Made by a program: the position numbers and the translations under genes
Shown here: one piece after another, positions 11,801-23,800 of the stretch
Layout of the letters: the number at the start of each line of letters is the position of its first letter
How positions within the stretch are numbered: position 1 is the stretch's first letter
NCBI GenBank assembly: GCA_034359265.1
Contig: CP136892.1
Span: 13,068,501 to 13,132,500, forward strand
Direction: 5' to 3'
Length of the DNA stretch: 64,000 nt
From: Canna indica
Taxonomy: Eukaryota > Streptophyta > Magnoliopsida > Zingiberales > Cannaceae
The notes under the pieces: model-generated
Database searches by the model: none
What the model was told of the DNA's origin: nothing
What the model saw: only the letters and a program-made list of their open reading frames with translations

Positions 11801-14800
11801 TTTATGATTTTTGTTTTACTATCTGACTCTTGATTGTGTTGTTCGGGTTTTTCTCATTAAAGCTGTATTTGACCCATTTTCAAGCTTGAGTTTTTAAGTT
11901 CTTATTTCTCACCTACTTATTCTGGTTTTCTTTATATATACTATAAGAAGAATGTTCTTTGTTTTTAAGTGCTAACTAACACTTTTTTAGCAGGAAATCG
12001 GTGCTCCATCCTTTTAGGTTGTATTGATTAATAAACTTAATGTGTGCTCTATATTAACTTCAACTTAAGCATTTTAGGCTTGTTGTTCAAACCCATGAGG
12101 TTAATGGGCCACGTATCCCATCTGGGGAGTCGTAACATTATAAATGACATGGACACTTCTTTCATTATAAATTATACAAACACTCATTTCTTTATAAATT
12201 AGATACTCATTGCATATGCTTGCTTCCCAAACTTTTTCTTTGAATTGTTTATTGTAATGTATCTTGTGCTCAATATGGAAGAGCGAATATTCTTTTAATG
12301 CAAATTGTGCAATCCAACAATCATAAACATATACAATTCTAGTATACTAAAAAGGGAACCCAATGCATGAGGCTCTTGCCAATTCGGGTTTTGAGGAGGG
12401 TCAATGGATATGACCCTTACATAGCTAGAGTCTTGTTAAGAAATTAGTAGGCCTAACTCACCCCAAAAGCTAGCTCATAGGGAGAGAATTGCCCAAACTA
12501 TTTAAAGACTATCTTGGCCATATTTTAACCAATGTGGGACTTTAACAAGTCTATTTTCGTTCTCCTAAGTTACAATGGAGCAAACTTGTTACGACCCGCT
12601 TGTTGGGATAACTGGCCCATCAACTTCGTAGGCCAACCTATTGGCCTAACTAAAATGCTCAAACTGAAGTTGATGGTATCACACCCATCGAGCCTTATAA
12701 GGCAACACCACATTTAATATACTCTGCATGTGGGACTAAACAGGGGTAACTTATTGTTGTACCAAATGCAATTCTAGTATTCTTTTTCGATTTATTTTGT
12801 TGCCAATTTTGCATGAAATTATTTCACAGGGATTACTATGTATTTTACTTTGCTTGACAGGCATTTATTGATGTTGAAAAAGATTTGACAGAAAGAGAAA
12901 CACCAATGGACAGGTTGATCTGTGGAGATGTTGGCTTTGGCAAGACAGAAGTAGCATTGCGTGCTATTTTTTGTGTTGTCTCTGCTGGGAAACAAGCTAT
13001 GGTTCTCACACCAACAATAGTTCTAGCAAAACAACACTTTGTTGTAATCTCTCAGAGATTTTCTCGGTATCCTCATGTAAAGGTTGGACTGCTGAGCAGA
13101 TTCCAGGTATATCCAGATTTAACAAGTTCAAAATGTTTTTAACATAAGTATTACTTTCTACCATTCTTCTATATTCTTAGTCTACTCACTTTGCTGTTTC
13201 TTTTTTTCGTTTTTGTCATTTGAAGAGTTCCTCAACAATGTTCACTTGGATTCTACATTTAGAGGTTTCGGCACATGTAATATAACCATAAAAACAGAGG
13301 AAAGCATCCCAAGAATGTATGGTTTTGCACTAATTGCATCCGATGCAACAAGGTCTTAACAAATTGTCCGTGTTAAGTCCATAAATGTATGTTTAAAGAA
13401 TTTTATTCGTTTAAGGAGCTTGTAAACTCAAATTTGACCTCTCTATAGCTGAATGCCTCTGTCAAATAAATCTTATAGTTGAGAGTTTCTACTAGTACTT
13501 ATCAGGGATATAGATGATTAATTGTACGAAAGCATCTTTCTACTTGGAGATGTTGGCAAAAAAAAGTATCACATATTATCTTATGTCATAACATTCCTTT
13601 TCTCCAATTTGCCACATTTCTATATTATTAGGATTCTAGTAAAATGGACAAAAATGTTGTCAATTCAAATTTAGGACGTCCAAATAAGGAAGTTTATATG
13701 AATAATATTCAAGAAAATATGATAGACATACCTAGACCGTATTACATATTCCTCTACCTGTATTAATCCATTTGACCTAAACCATGCTTAGTTGGCAATT
13801 GAGCTGTTTTACGTCTTCTATATTTTCTTTGTATATATTGAATAATACATAATAAGAGCAGCAACCTCCTCTAGAATATGTTGTCCAAAATCTTTTCAAT
13901 GTCTCTTCTGTTTTTGTTCATCTATTCAGATTATTTGTAGTCTTTAATGATTGTTTGTGATGAAGACTACGATGTATAACATTGAAAATCACTACGATCA
14001 AAATATACCTTAAATGCTGTCTTATTTTGCTAAGGACTCACTTTGGGCTGCTGAAAGATTGTTGCATTTTACTTTTAGTTTTCGACATGCTTTGACATGA
14101 ATTTTGGACATTGCATGCTTGCTTGTTCCATGTTATGCTAGTGTTATGTTCTGCTTGCTTGTGCAGACAAAAGGAGAAAAAGAAGAGTATTTGTCAATGA
14201 TTAAAAGTGGGCAACTCGACATCATAGTTGGAACCCATGCACTTCTTGGAAACCGGGTGGTTTACAACAATCTGGGCCTGCTTGTCGTTGATGAAGAACA
14301 AGTAAAGTCCCTATTTCTGCACAACTTTTGTTCATTTTTGGTCTAGTTTTAGTTGTGTGATTATCTCTTGTATTTTACTTTTGATTAGAATTGGATAGGC
14401 TCGGGTAGCACTAGCAGGACCACAATTGCTTGCTTAGTCTTTGGCAGTTGGGCCTTCCAGATCCATGTTAGGTTGTACTTCATAGTTCATAGTAAAACAA
14501 TTGCTCTGATTTTTGTGCTGATTTAAAAATGGATTTCACCTTTCCCTTTTTTATAACAAAAAATAAAAAAAATCAGTGACTCATAACTAAGAAGAGATAT
14601 TTGTGGCTGGTTACCTCTCCACAAATGATTTCGGATTGGCAACATCTCTATTTGTAAAAGGAGCTAGGTTACATGGGCTCACCAATGGGTTCTTATTGGC
14701 AATCTCACTAGTTATACAAAAAGCCACCTCTATCTGGGTATCTTAATACAATTTTCTTTAGGTGACTCTTCTGATAAAACTGATTCATAGAACAAATAAC

Positions 14801-17800
14801 ACAATAATTTGTTTTTGGTGTCATCACTTGCAATCTGTTTACTCTCTAATGATCTATTTAGAAATGTGTATGGTGTTATTGATTTTTGCTGATGAGTTAT
14901 GCTTTGATTATAAGACCTACTTCCTCCTTAGATGGGCTAAACTATAAGTTTACCCATGACTTATTTGTTGATTTTTCAGTGCGAATGTAAGAAAAAACAA
15001 TTTCTGTCAGCTGTCTGATTTTTTTTTTGTAATCCAAGAGATGTTCCTCTTGAGAAACTGTTTAATGTAGTTATAACTTTGCCATGAAGTTTGTCGCCAT
15101 AAGATTTTTTTCAAGTTTGTCTAACCTAGACAGGTTTTCTTGTCTGGTGTCTCAGAGATTTGGTGTCAAACAGAAGGAAAAGATAGCATCGTTCAAGACT
15201 TCAGTGGATGTTCTCACACTGTCCGCAACACCCATTCCACGCACTCTTTACTTGGCATTGACTGGATTCCGTGATGCTAGGTAGATTTTTGGGAATTGCA
15301 CATCTGTGTTTATTTTTACATTAACATGGTACATCTAACATATGAATTTTGATAGAAAATTTAAAATATGCATTTTTTACATCATAAAAGAGTTTTATGT
15401 TGATATTAGGATGACCTTTATATTTTTTTGCTAGCATTAGATATAAGGACTAAGGTTTAAAATACCGCCCGAAACGGTATATACCGGCCGGTATATACCG
15501 GTTTTTGAGATTTCCGGTATTCGATATACCCGGTTTTGAAAAAACCGGGTATATTGTGTATACCGGGCGGTATATAGCGGTATGATGCGATATACCGCCC
15601 GGTATGGGCGATACCGGGCGGTATGTCACGCCAATGCCGTTGGCGTTGCCAACGGCTCTGTGGCCGACAGCCCGACAGGGCTGTCGGCCACATGGGGAAT
15701 CATACCGCCCAAACCGGGCGATATTACATGCATACCGGGCGGTATACCGCCCGGTATGATAAATAGTGACCCCAAACGGCTCTATAGCCGTTTGGGGCAG
15801 ATTTGGATTGTTTTGGGGGCTATATAAAGCCCCCAAAACACTTCTTTCATCCTCACTCACCCCTCTACCCATCTAAACTCTCAATCTCTCTCAATCTCTC
15901 TCTTTATTAATTTCTACGTCGAAATTCTATCGAAATGACGCCGAAATCTCAACCCGACCCCGCATGGTAGCACGGTACTCGGTTGGAGAAGGCTCATCAC
16001 TGGCAATGCCAGCACTGTAATATGATTTCACGTGGTGGAGGCATCACTCGATTGAAGCAACACTTGGCCGGAGGATATCCCGACGTCGTCAATTGCGCCA
16101 AAGTACCGCCCGAAGTCCGGAAGATGTTCAAAGCGCAACTCAACAACAAGAAGGAGGAACGTCTTAAGACTGCAGCTCAACAAGCCGAGTTCGACCGACG
16201 AGCTACCCAAGATGTCAGCGGTGGCCATTATGAGGCTCGAGGTGGCGATAACGACGAGGATCCGGAACTTGAAGTCGGCATCCGAGCTTCATTGGAGCAT
16301 GCTGAATTCGAACGAGAACGGATGTATTATCCCGGATCTCAATTCGAATATGGCGGCGGCAGTGGCGGCGGTGGGATAAGCAGCGTCGGCTCAACTTCGG
16401 CTGCCGGAGCAATGGACCGAAGCGGTCCAATTCCCTCCGGTCCTTATATTGGCCGGAGTTCTAGCATGAGAGCACCTCAAACTCAGAGCAGAGGAAGCAG
16501 CAGAGGAGGCCTTCGTGGATTCTTCACAAACCTCGGAGCAAGTGGTAGGAGAACTAATGTTGATATTTCTGATCTTGATCCCAGGGCATTTCCTCCTTCA
16601 TCGGCAAAGCAACAACGCATAGACGATATGTACGGCAAGTCGAAGAAGTGGGAGTTGGGAAAAGCCATTTCCAAATGGTTCCACTTCAGCCGGATTCCCG
16701 CAAATGCAGCCAACAACCCGTACTACCGAACTATGGTATCTACCATCCAAAAGGTAGGCCCAGGTATTACCCCTCCAACTCCGTATGAAATTTCAGGACC
16801 TTTCCTTGAAGAAGAGGTCAAGGAAATAAATCAATGGATCGACAGAATCAAGCGGCAATGGGGGGATTACGGATGCACTTTGATGTGCGATAGTTGGACC
16901 GGTCCAACCCGAATGAGCATCATCAACTTCCTCATCTATTGCAACAGGAAGGTTATCTATCACAAGTCGGTGAACGCATCCGATGAAGTCCATAGTTCTC
17001 TCTACATCTCGAAGCTGATGAAGGAGGTGATCGAGGAGAATGGACCCGAGAACTTTGTTCAAATTATAACCGACAACGGAGCTAATTTCAAAAGGGCTGG
17101 TGAGATAATTGAACTGGATTATTCTCACATATATTGGACTCCATGTGCAGCGCATTGTGTAGACCTAATGATGAAAGATATCGGTGATATATCGATGGTG
17201 AATAAGACGGTAAAAATGGGGCAACAAATTACGCGCTTCATATACAACCACACATGGGTACACGCCCTTATGAGAAAATTTACAGAAGGTATTTTTTTAA
17301 AATAATTTATTTATTAATTAGTTTAGGTGATAATTACTAATAATAATTTCATATTTTAGGTGAAATTCTTCGACCGGGAGCGACTCGTTTTGCAACCAAT
17401 TTCATCGCATTAATGTCGCTCCAACAACGTAAGGCGGGCCTTCGATCAATGTTTACAAGTGAGGAATGGTCTACATCAAGATATGTCGGAACTAATGATG
17501 GAAAGCAAACCGAGAAGAACGTCCTCAACACGCGGTTCTGGGATCGCGTTGCGGAGATAGTCGTCGCCGTAGAACCATTATACAAGGTTCTACAACAGGT
17601 GGAGATGGAAAAGACGCCTCAAATGGGTCATCTCTACTACTACATCCATCAAGCACAAGAAGAAATCAAGAGGGTGTTGATTTCGGAGACCAAGTATAAA
17701 CCCTTCATCGACATTATCTCCCAGAGGTGGGAGGATCAAATGGGTCGTGACATACACATCGCGGGTAATTTTTTATTTAATTTTCTAAAATTTATTTAAT

Positions 17801-20800
17801 TTTAATTCATTATGCTAAATTACTTATTAAATTGATAATTTTTTGTAGCGTATTATTTAAATCCCGAATACCAGTATCGATATGATCTTGGAACGACGGA
17901 TAGTTTCTTATATCCGCTTCGCAAGGTCATACAACGAATGTCGGCAACAACCAGAGAAGCGGCACAAGCTCTAAATGAATCAAAATATTTTCGAGATTCA
18001 AGTGGCAATTTCGGAGATCCATTTGCAATATCGTGCCGAGATTCTATGGATCCAGGTAGATATAATTTTTTTCAATTTATTTATTAATTATAAAATTGGT
18101 AATCTCGTTATTAAAATCAATTTTAAATCTATTGCAGTTGAATGGTGGTTGCAATTTGGAATCGAAGCTCCAACTCTTCGGAAGATTGCAACACGTATCC
18201 TCTCGCAAACCACATCAGCAAGTGGATGCGAGAGAAATTGGTCGACCTTCTCCTTAATTCATACCAAGCCGCGCAATCGGCTTTCATATGCCCGATTAGA
18301 GAAGCTAGTATATGTTCATTACAACATGCGGCTTCGAATGCGGACATTACAAAACGAAGATATTCGACATGTAGATCCGTTCGATGTTGAGTTCGTCCAA
18401 GACGATACGGACTCGATAATTGATTGGTGGAGTGCAATGGAGAGCGACCAGCCTCTTCTTGATGAACCAGGCGAACCACCTCAGCCTTCACCAATTATAT
18501 CTGATGCACTTGAGTCTGAGAGCCAACCAGAAGACATAGCCATTACTCCTTTGGACTCTCAACGAATTCGGCAAGCAAGACGCCGATCCAAATCAGACTC
18601 TCCATCTTCCCGATCAAAGGGAAAAAAGAAGGCAACACCTTCAAAGGCAAAAGGCAAAGCCAAAGGTAAACGACCAATTGATCCTTTGGAAGCAATTGCA
18701 GAAGCAGAAGAGGACGAAGAAGACGAGCCCTCCATTCATAGCAGTAGCAGCACAAAAGACGGAGGAGATGATGATGATGATGGAGCTGGTGGAGAAGACA
18801 CCGTCGTGCCATCAACATTGCCATATGATGATCCATGGACAAATGAGCAATACTTCGATCACGCCACCCAAGATGATGACCGTGGTGCTAGTACCGGACA
18901 AACAACTCAGGTGTACAAGAAGAAAGGCTCGCGTCGAAGAGGTGGACCGACAGCTTTGCAAGATTACCATCACGATATGATGAGTAGTTTGCAAGAGGTT
19001 TCTGAATCCACCTACTCTGTATCCAATACCTACTCAACTGATGATACATGGTCTAGTTCTTGGAAACCCAACAAAGAAACGCTAATGTCAATGTGGTATA
19101 ATGGATACCAAGGCATTATGCCATGGGAAAATTTCCAAATATGGGCATTAGAGAACTACAGTATTGACCTTAGCCGTGTATGTCCCGAAGCCGAAGATAT
19201 GTATGGGTACGACGGACGTCATTCGTCCGCATTTTAAAAATTGTATTCATGTATTTGACATTTGAATATTAATTTTAAGCATTTCTTCATCAGTTATGTG
19301 TTATTGGAGAATTAGAGTTAGTTCTTAAAAAAAAAAAAAAAAAAAAACCGGCCGGTATGCATTTTCCATACCGGTCCGTACCGTGTGTCGGTACGGTACG
19401 GTACCGGTATGTATCGGTACCGGCCGGTGACCGAAACCGGTACCGGTACCGAGATTTTAAACCTTGATAAGGACAATATTTATTATTTGGCAAACTTATT
19501 TCTTCAATTAGGCAATTTTCATGTTCATCTCACATTATTTAATCACGAACAATTCTTTGTGCTTAGGCAAGGGGCAACATCACAAACATTCTTTGTGCTT
19601 AGGCAAGGCCCAACAAGTTGCCCCGTTTGTTGTCAGGAAGAAAGGCTTAAAGGAACAAAAAGAGAAACACAAAAAAACAGGACAAAGAGGGCAAAACTTA
19701 CTCACCTCACCTATTTTTCTATCATTGTCACCATTGAGCACACAACTAATAAGATTTATCCTTTCATGAGTAAGCCAACAAAGTTGTCAATTGGACATTG
19801 GCATTGCAAATGAGCTGACAAAACCTTTATATCATGTAGATATAGGAGAAAATGGGCTTCAAGGAACATATTTGTTGCAACAAAGCATTAGTTATAAATT
19901 CTTACAAGATGGTATGCCCATTACCCAGTATGCACCTATGGTGGAATGACTTAAATAGCAAGTATAATAGTAGAAGATGAATTGATGTGTATAAGTAACA
20001 CTACTTTAAATGTTATATAATATGCACCTTCGCCGTTACTCTCCTTTAGCAATAATAATACCACTTGTTATTAAAAAATCTCTCAAGGAAAAGTGATGCA
20101 TTGATGCTTAGGTGGTTGACGTAGTTTCATCCAGGTACTGCATGACCGCAAACCCTGACAATCTTTTATATTTAGGTGTGATGGCATATTGGCATCTGAA
20201 GTGCATAACTTTCTACTAACCTTTATCTGCTTTTTCCTCATATTGTCATTAATGTTAGTGGGGTATGCATATCCTAGATTATATAAGATTTCTAATCTAT
20301 ATAATTGGTTTGATGTTTGGATAGAGAGGATAGACCTACCTTGTTGTTTCATGGGATATATTTGTCTCCTGATATTGCCGTTTAGGACATGGAATCATTT
20401 TCTCATAGATTTCTGAATCATGGTAGTTGTTGGTTTGTTTGTTACAAATATAATATCATTTTATCCCCTTCTAATCATATCTCCTTCTAATCCAGACATC
20501 AAACGGATACAAATGGTGATTAGAATTTGTCCCTTATCCTATTCTCCTTTATCGCGTGAAACAAACACGCCCTTGTTTAAACACAACTTCAGCTAATATT
20601 GGCAAACTCACCATTGAGATCCACCAACATTATTCAGTGTTGCATCTATTACATGACGAAACCATGACTATTAGCTTTCGAATAACAGCTAAGCAGTAGA
20701 AAGAGCTTTTGGAGTTCTACGAGGGTACAAAGACATTTCAAGCTATTCATTTTTGCTTTCTTACATATCAATTTGTTGGAATTTGTCATATTTTGCATTC

Positions 20801-23800
20801 ACCTTATAGATTTTTTTTTTTTTTCAATTACAGTTTAATTTCCACACCACCTCCAGAAAGAGTTCGTATAAATACTCATTTGTCATCTTATAGTAAAGAG
20901 AGGGTTCTGGCAGCAATCAACTTTGAACTAGATCGTGGTGGTCAAGTGTTCTATGTTTTGCCTCGGATTAAAGGTTGATTATGTTCCATTTAATTATTTA
21001 TTTTTGAACCAGCAATTACAGATTTGTCTTTTTTTCATGTATATCTTTTGCTCGAGATGCTTATATTATGAAATCTATATTTCTGTACAGCACTAGAGAT
21101 GTTTATAAAGTATAAACACAAATTTACTACATACACATATATTTACATGTCTGCATAAGGCATAAGATGGAAAAAGTTGAATTTAGGATTTATAGCTTCA
21201 CAAAGTGGATTTGGCAGAAATGGGAAGGGACTAGATAATTCAAACTTTCGATCCTCTACCTTCTACTTGTTGGATTCCGAAACTATCAATCTCTAATTGA
21301 TGAATCTAATTAGACATATACCAAATCTCCACAACAAATATGAATATGGCAAGCCTACAAGGAATCTTGCTATGCAACAGAATTTTTACCTAAGCAGGTT
21401 ATGAGACTATGGGGGATCTGATCTAGCTAGCATGGCACGTAGGAAAGATAGGGTCTAAAATTTAAATAAAAAGGGCAAATTGAAAATGGGCAGAAATGGA
21501 TGGTTAATCATGAAGAGAACTGTAACTTCATATTATGCGAGGGAATCACAACACAAAGACACATCAGCTCATCTAACCCAATTTACTATCAGATTCACAT
21601 TATCAGGCAATTGATTAAGTTCATTTTATTTTATTCAGAGCAGCAACTGAACTTTATACAATCAGAACTTGATGGGCCAGCTGGATCCGGTGAATTATTT
21701 CAATATGTCCAATTCAAAAGTAATCACATAATTGAAAGTGTTATGATTAAAAATTATTAAACCTAAATTGAGCACAATAAGATCAAATTAAAATTCATTT
21801 TAGCGAATGGGCTTAGCTTTGCAATTTGACCAACTTTTTCAAAAACTTAAGATGTTAAGAAATATACCATTCTATTTATTTATATTCTTAAGTCTGCCTC
21901 TCACATGTGGGCAGGTATGACTAAACCAAATTGATCCAAGCCCAATACACGAGACATAATTTAACTGGGGCTATATTTTTTTTAAATTATTGACATTGGC
22001 AAGATTTGAAGTCTGGACCAACTAGATCAATATATTTAATTAAATTCTTAACATATGTAACATGTGGTTTTTGTGCTCCCCATGAATTTTTGACACCATT
22101 AATTTGCTAATTTGTGCTTACAGGATTAGAAGAAGTAAGAGATTTTCTTGAGGAATCTTTCCCCAACACTACAATTGCAATTGCTCATGGAAAGGTTGGT
22201 TGCTTTATGTTGGATATTATCTCGCAGATATTGGCATTTATTGTATTCACTTGCATTATAGGAAACTTGATAATTGTTTATGAAGCTTATTAGCTTTGCC
22301 TTGTAATTCTTTTATCTATTTTTCTCAACAGTATGTTCCTATAAGAAGCCGCTTCGTTCGAAATTGAAGTCATTGCTCTACACTGTTAAATTAATATCTT
22401 GGAATGATTAAGTCAGAATGATTCTTGAATAGTTTGCATGGGAATTGTTTTTGTGCTGGTAGTTCTGCTAGTTTCCAAACTTTTAATTATGCTAGAATTC
22501 ATACAGCTGCTGTGATTACGGCTGACCGAAACCTAGATTTTGTAACATAATTCTAATAAATGCTAATTTTGTGAAAATGTTAGTTTTTTGGTCATATGTG
22601 CTTCTACTGCAAAGATCTTGGCAAACTCTACTAGGTCTCAGTCATGTAAAGATAAATAACTCATGATGGATCTTCAAGTAGTATAAGTTCTTTTCCATGC
22701 TCCTTATGCTCCATATCATATTATGAAACTATTGTGTTACAGGAAAAAAAATATAGGTAGGTAACTCGAATATGAACTACTAGTTTTTTGAATCTGGAAT
22801 GTTATATAATCATCTGATTGTTTTTTTGTCATTTTCCTCATATATACTGATGAAAGAATACTCTGCCAATATTTGTCAGCAATATTCAAAGCAGCTGGAA
22901 GAAACAATGGAGAAGTTCGCTCTAGGAGAAATAAAGATTCTTATATGCACCAATATAGTTGAAAGTGGATTGGATATCCAAAATGCTAACACCATAATAG
23001 TTCAGGATGTTCACCAATTTGGCCTGGCCCAACTTTATCAGGTTCTCATTTCTCTCTATTTTGCAAAAGAAAAATATCATGGATTATGTAGTAAGTTTAA
23101 ATCCAAGTTATTCCAATTCGTATGAGGATTTGTAGAAATCAAAGCACAAAAGTTCATCCTACCATTGTTTTTTGAAAGATAGTGCATTGTACACTCTAAA
23201 ATGATTGTATACTAAGTTATCATTGTTAAGTGTAGAGGCTGATATGCCTAGAGGATGAGTTGATTATAGACATATATTGCTCAAATATCTCTTCTTTAAA
23301 GTTTAAACATTAACAAATTTTGTTGCATTTCCAGTGCAGGATTCATTGGAGGCTTGTGATTTATTTCACTTATTTCTGATATGTTCTTTCTCTACATTGT
23401 AATATACTAATATGTCAATCTAATGTCGCTTAATAGCTTCGAGGAAGGGTCGGGCGAGCAGATAAAGAAGCCTACGCATACTTATTTTATCCAGACAAAT
23501 CATTGCTCTCTGATCAAGCTGCGGTTGGTACTCTGCTAAATTAGTCTGACACAATTATAGCATTTAGGATCCATTAGCTTTGTAATCCTTTTAGTTCCAA
23601 GTTCTCATGTAGTTTGGATTTTCTTCATCATAGTTTCTTCTTACTCTTTTTGAAAAGTTAGACTGATAATTCAATTTTTATCACTACTGGTTGTTCATTT
23701 ACTGTAGGAAAGACTGGCAGCCATTGAGGAATATGGGGATCTAGGAAAAGGATTTAATCTAGCAGAGAGAGACATGGGAATAAGAGGCTTTGGTAATATA

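Larger units (their letters stand above)
15451..19466 (+). mobile_element. hAT-A1: near-complete hAT transposon in helicase intron 5
   Basis: The 13-bp terminal repeats are TAAGGTTTAAAAT at 15451-15463 and ATTTTAAACCTTG at 19454-19466. A perfect 8-bp target duplication ATAAGGAC flanks the element at 15443-15450 and 19467-19474, which is diagnostic for hAT. Both subterminal regions are crowded with ATACCGGGCGGTAT-like palindromes. The element is 4,016 bp, in the same orientation as the helicase gene, and carries one four-exon transposase gene. The perfect duplication suggests a fairly recent insertion. Confidence 0.95.

Noticed and set aside
20240..20590. Possible MITE in helicase intron 5, right of hAT-A1
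   Set aside because: GTGAAACAAACACGCCC at about 20557 looks like a MITE end, but I found no matching left end or target duplication.
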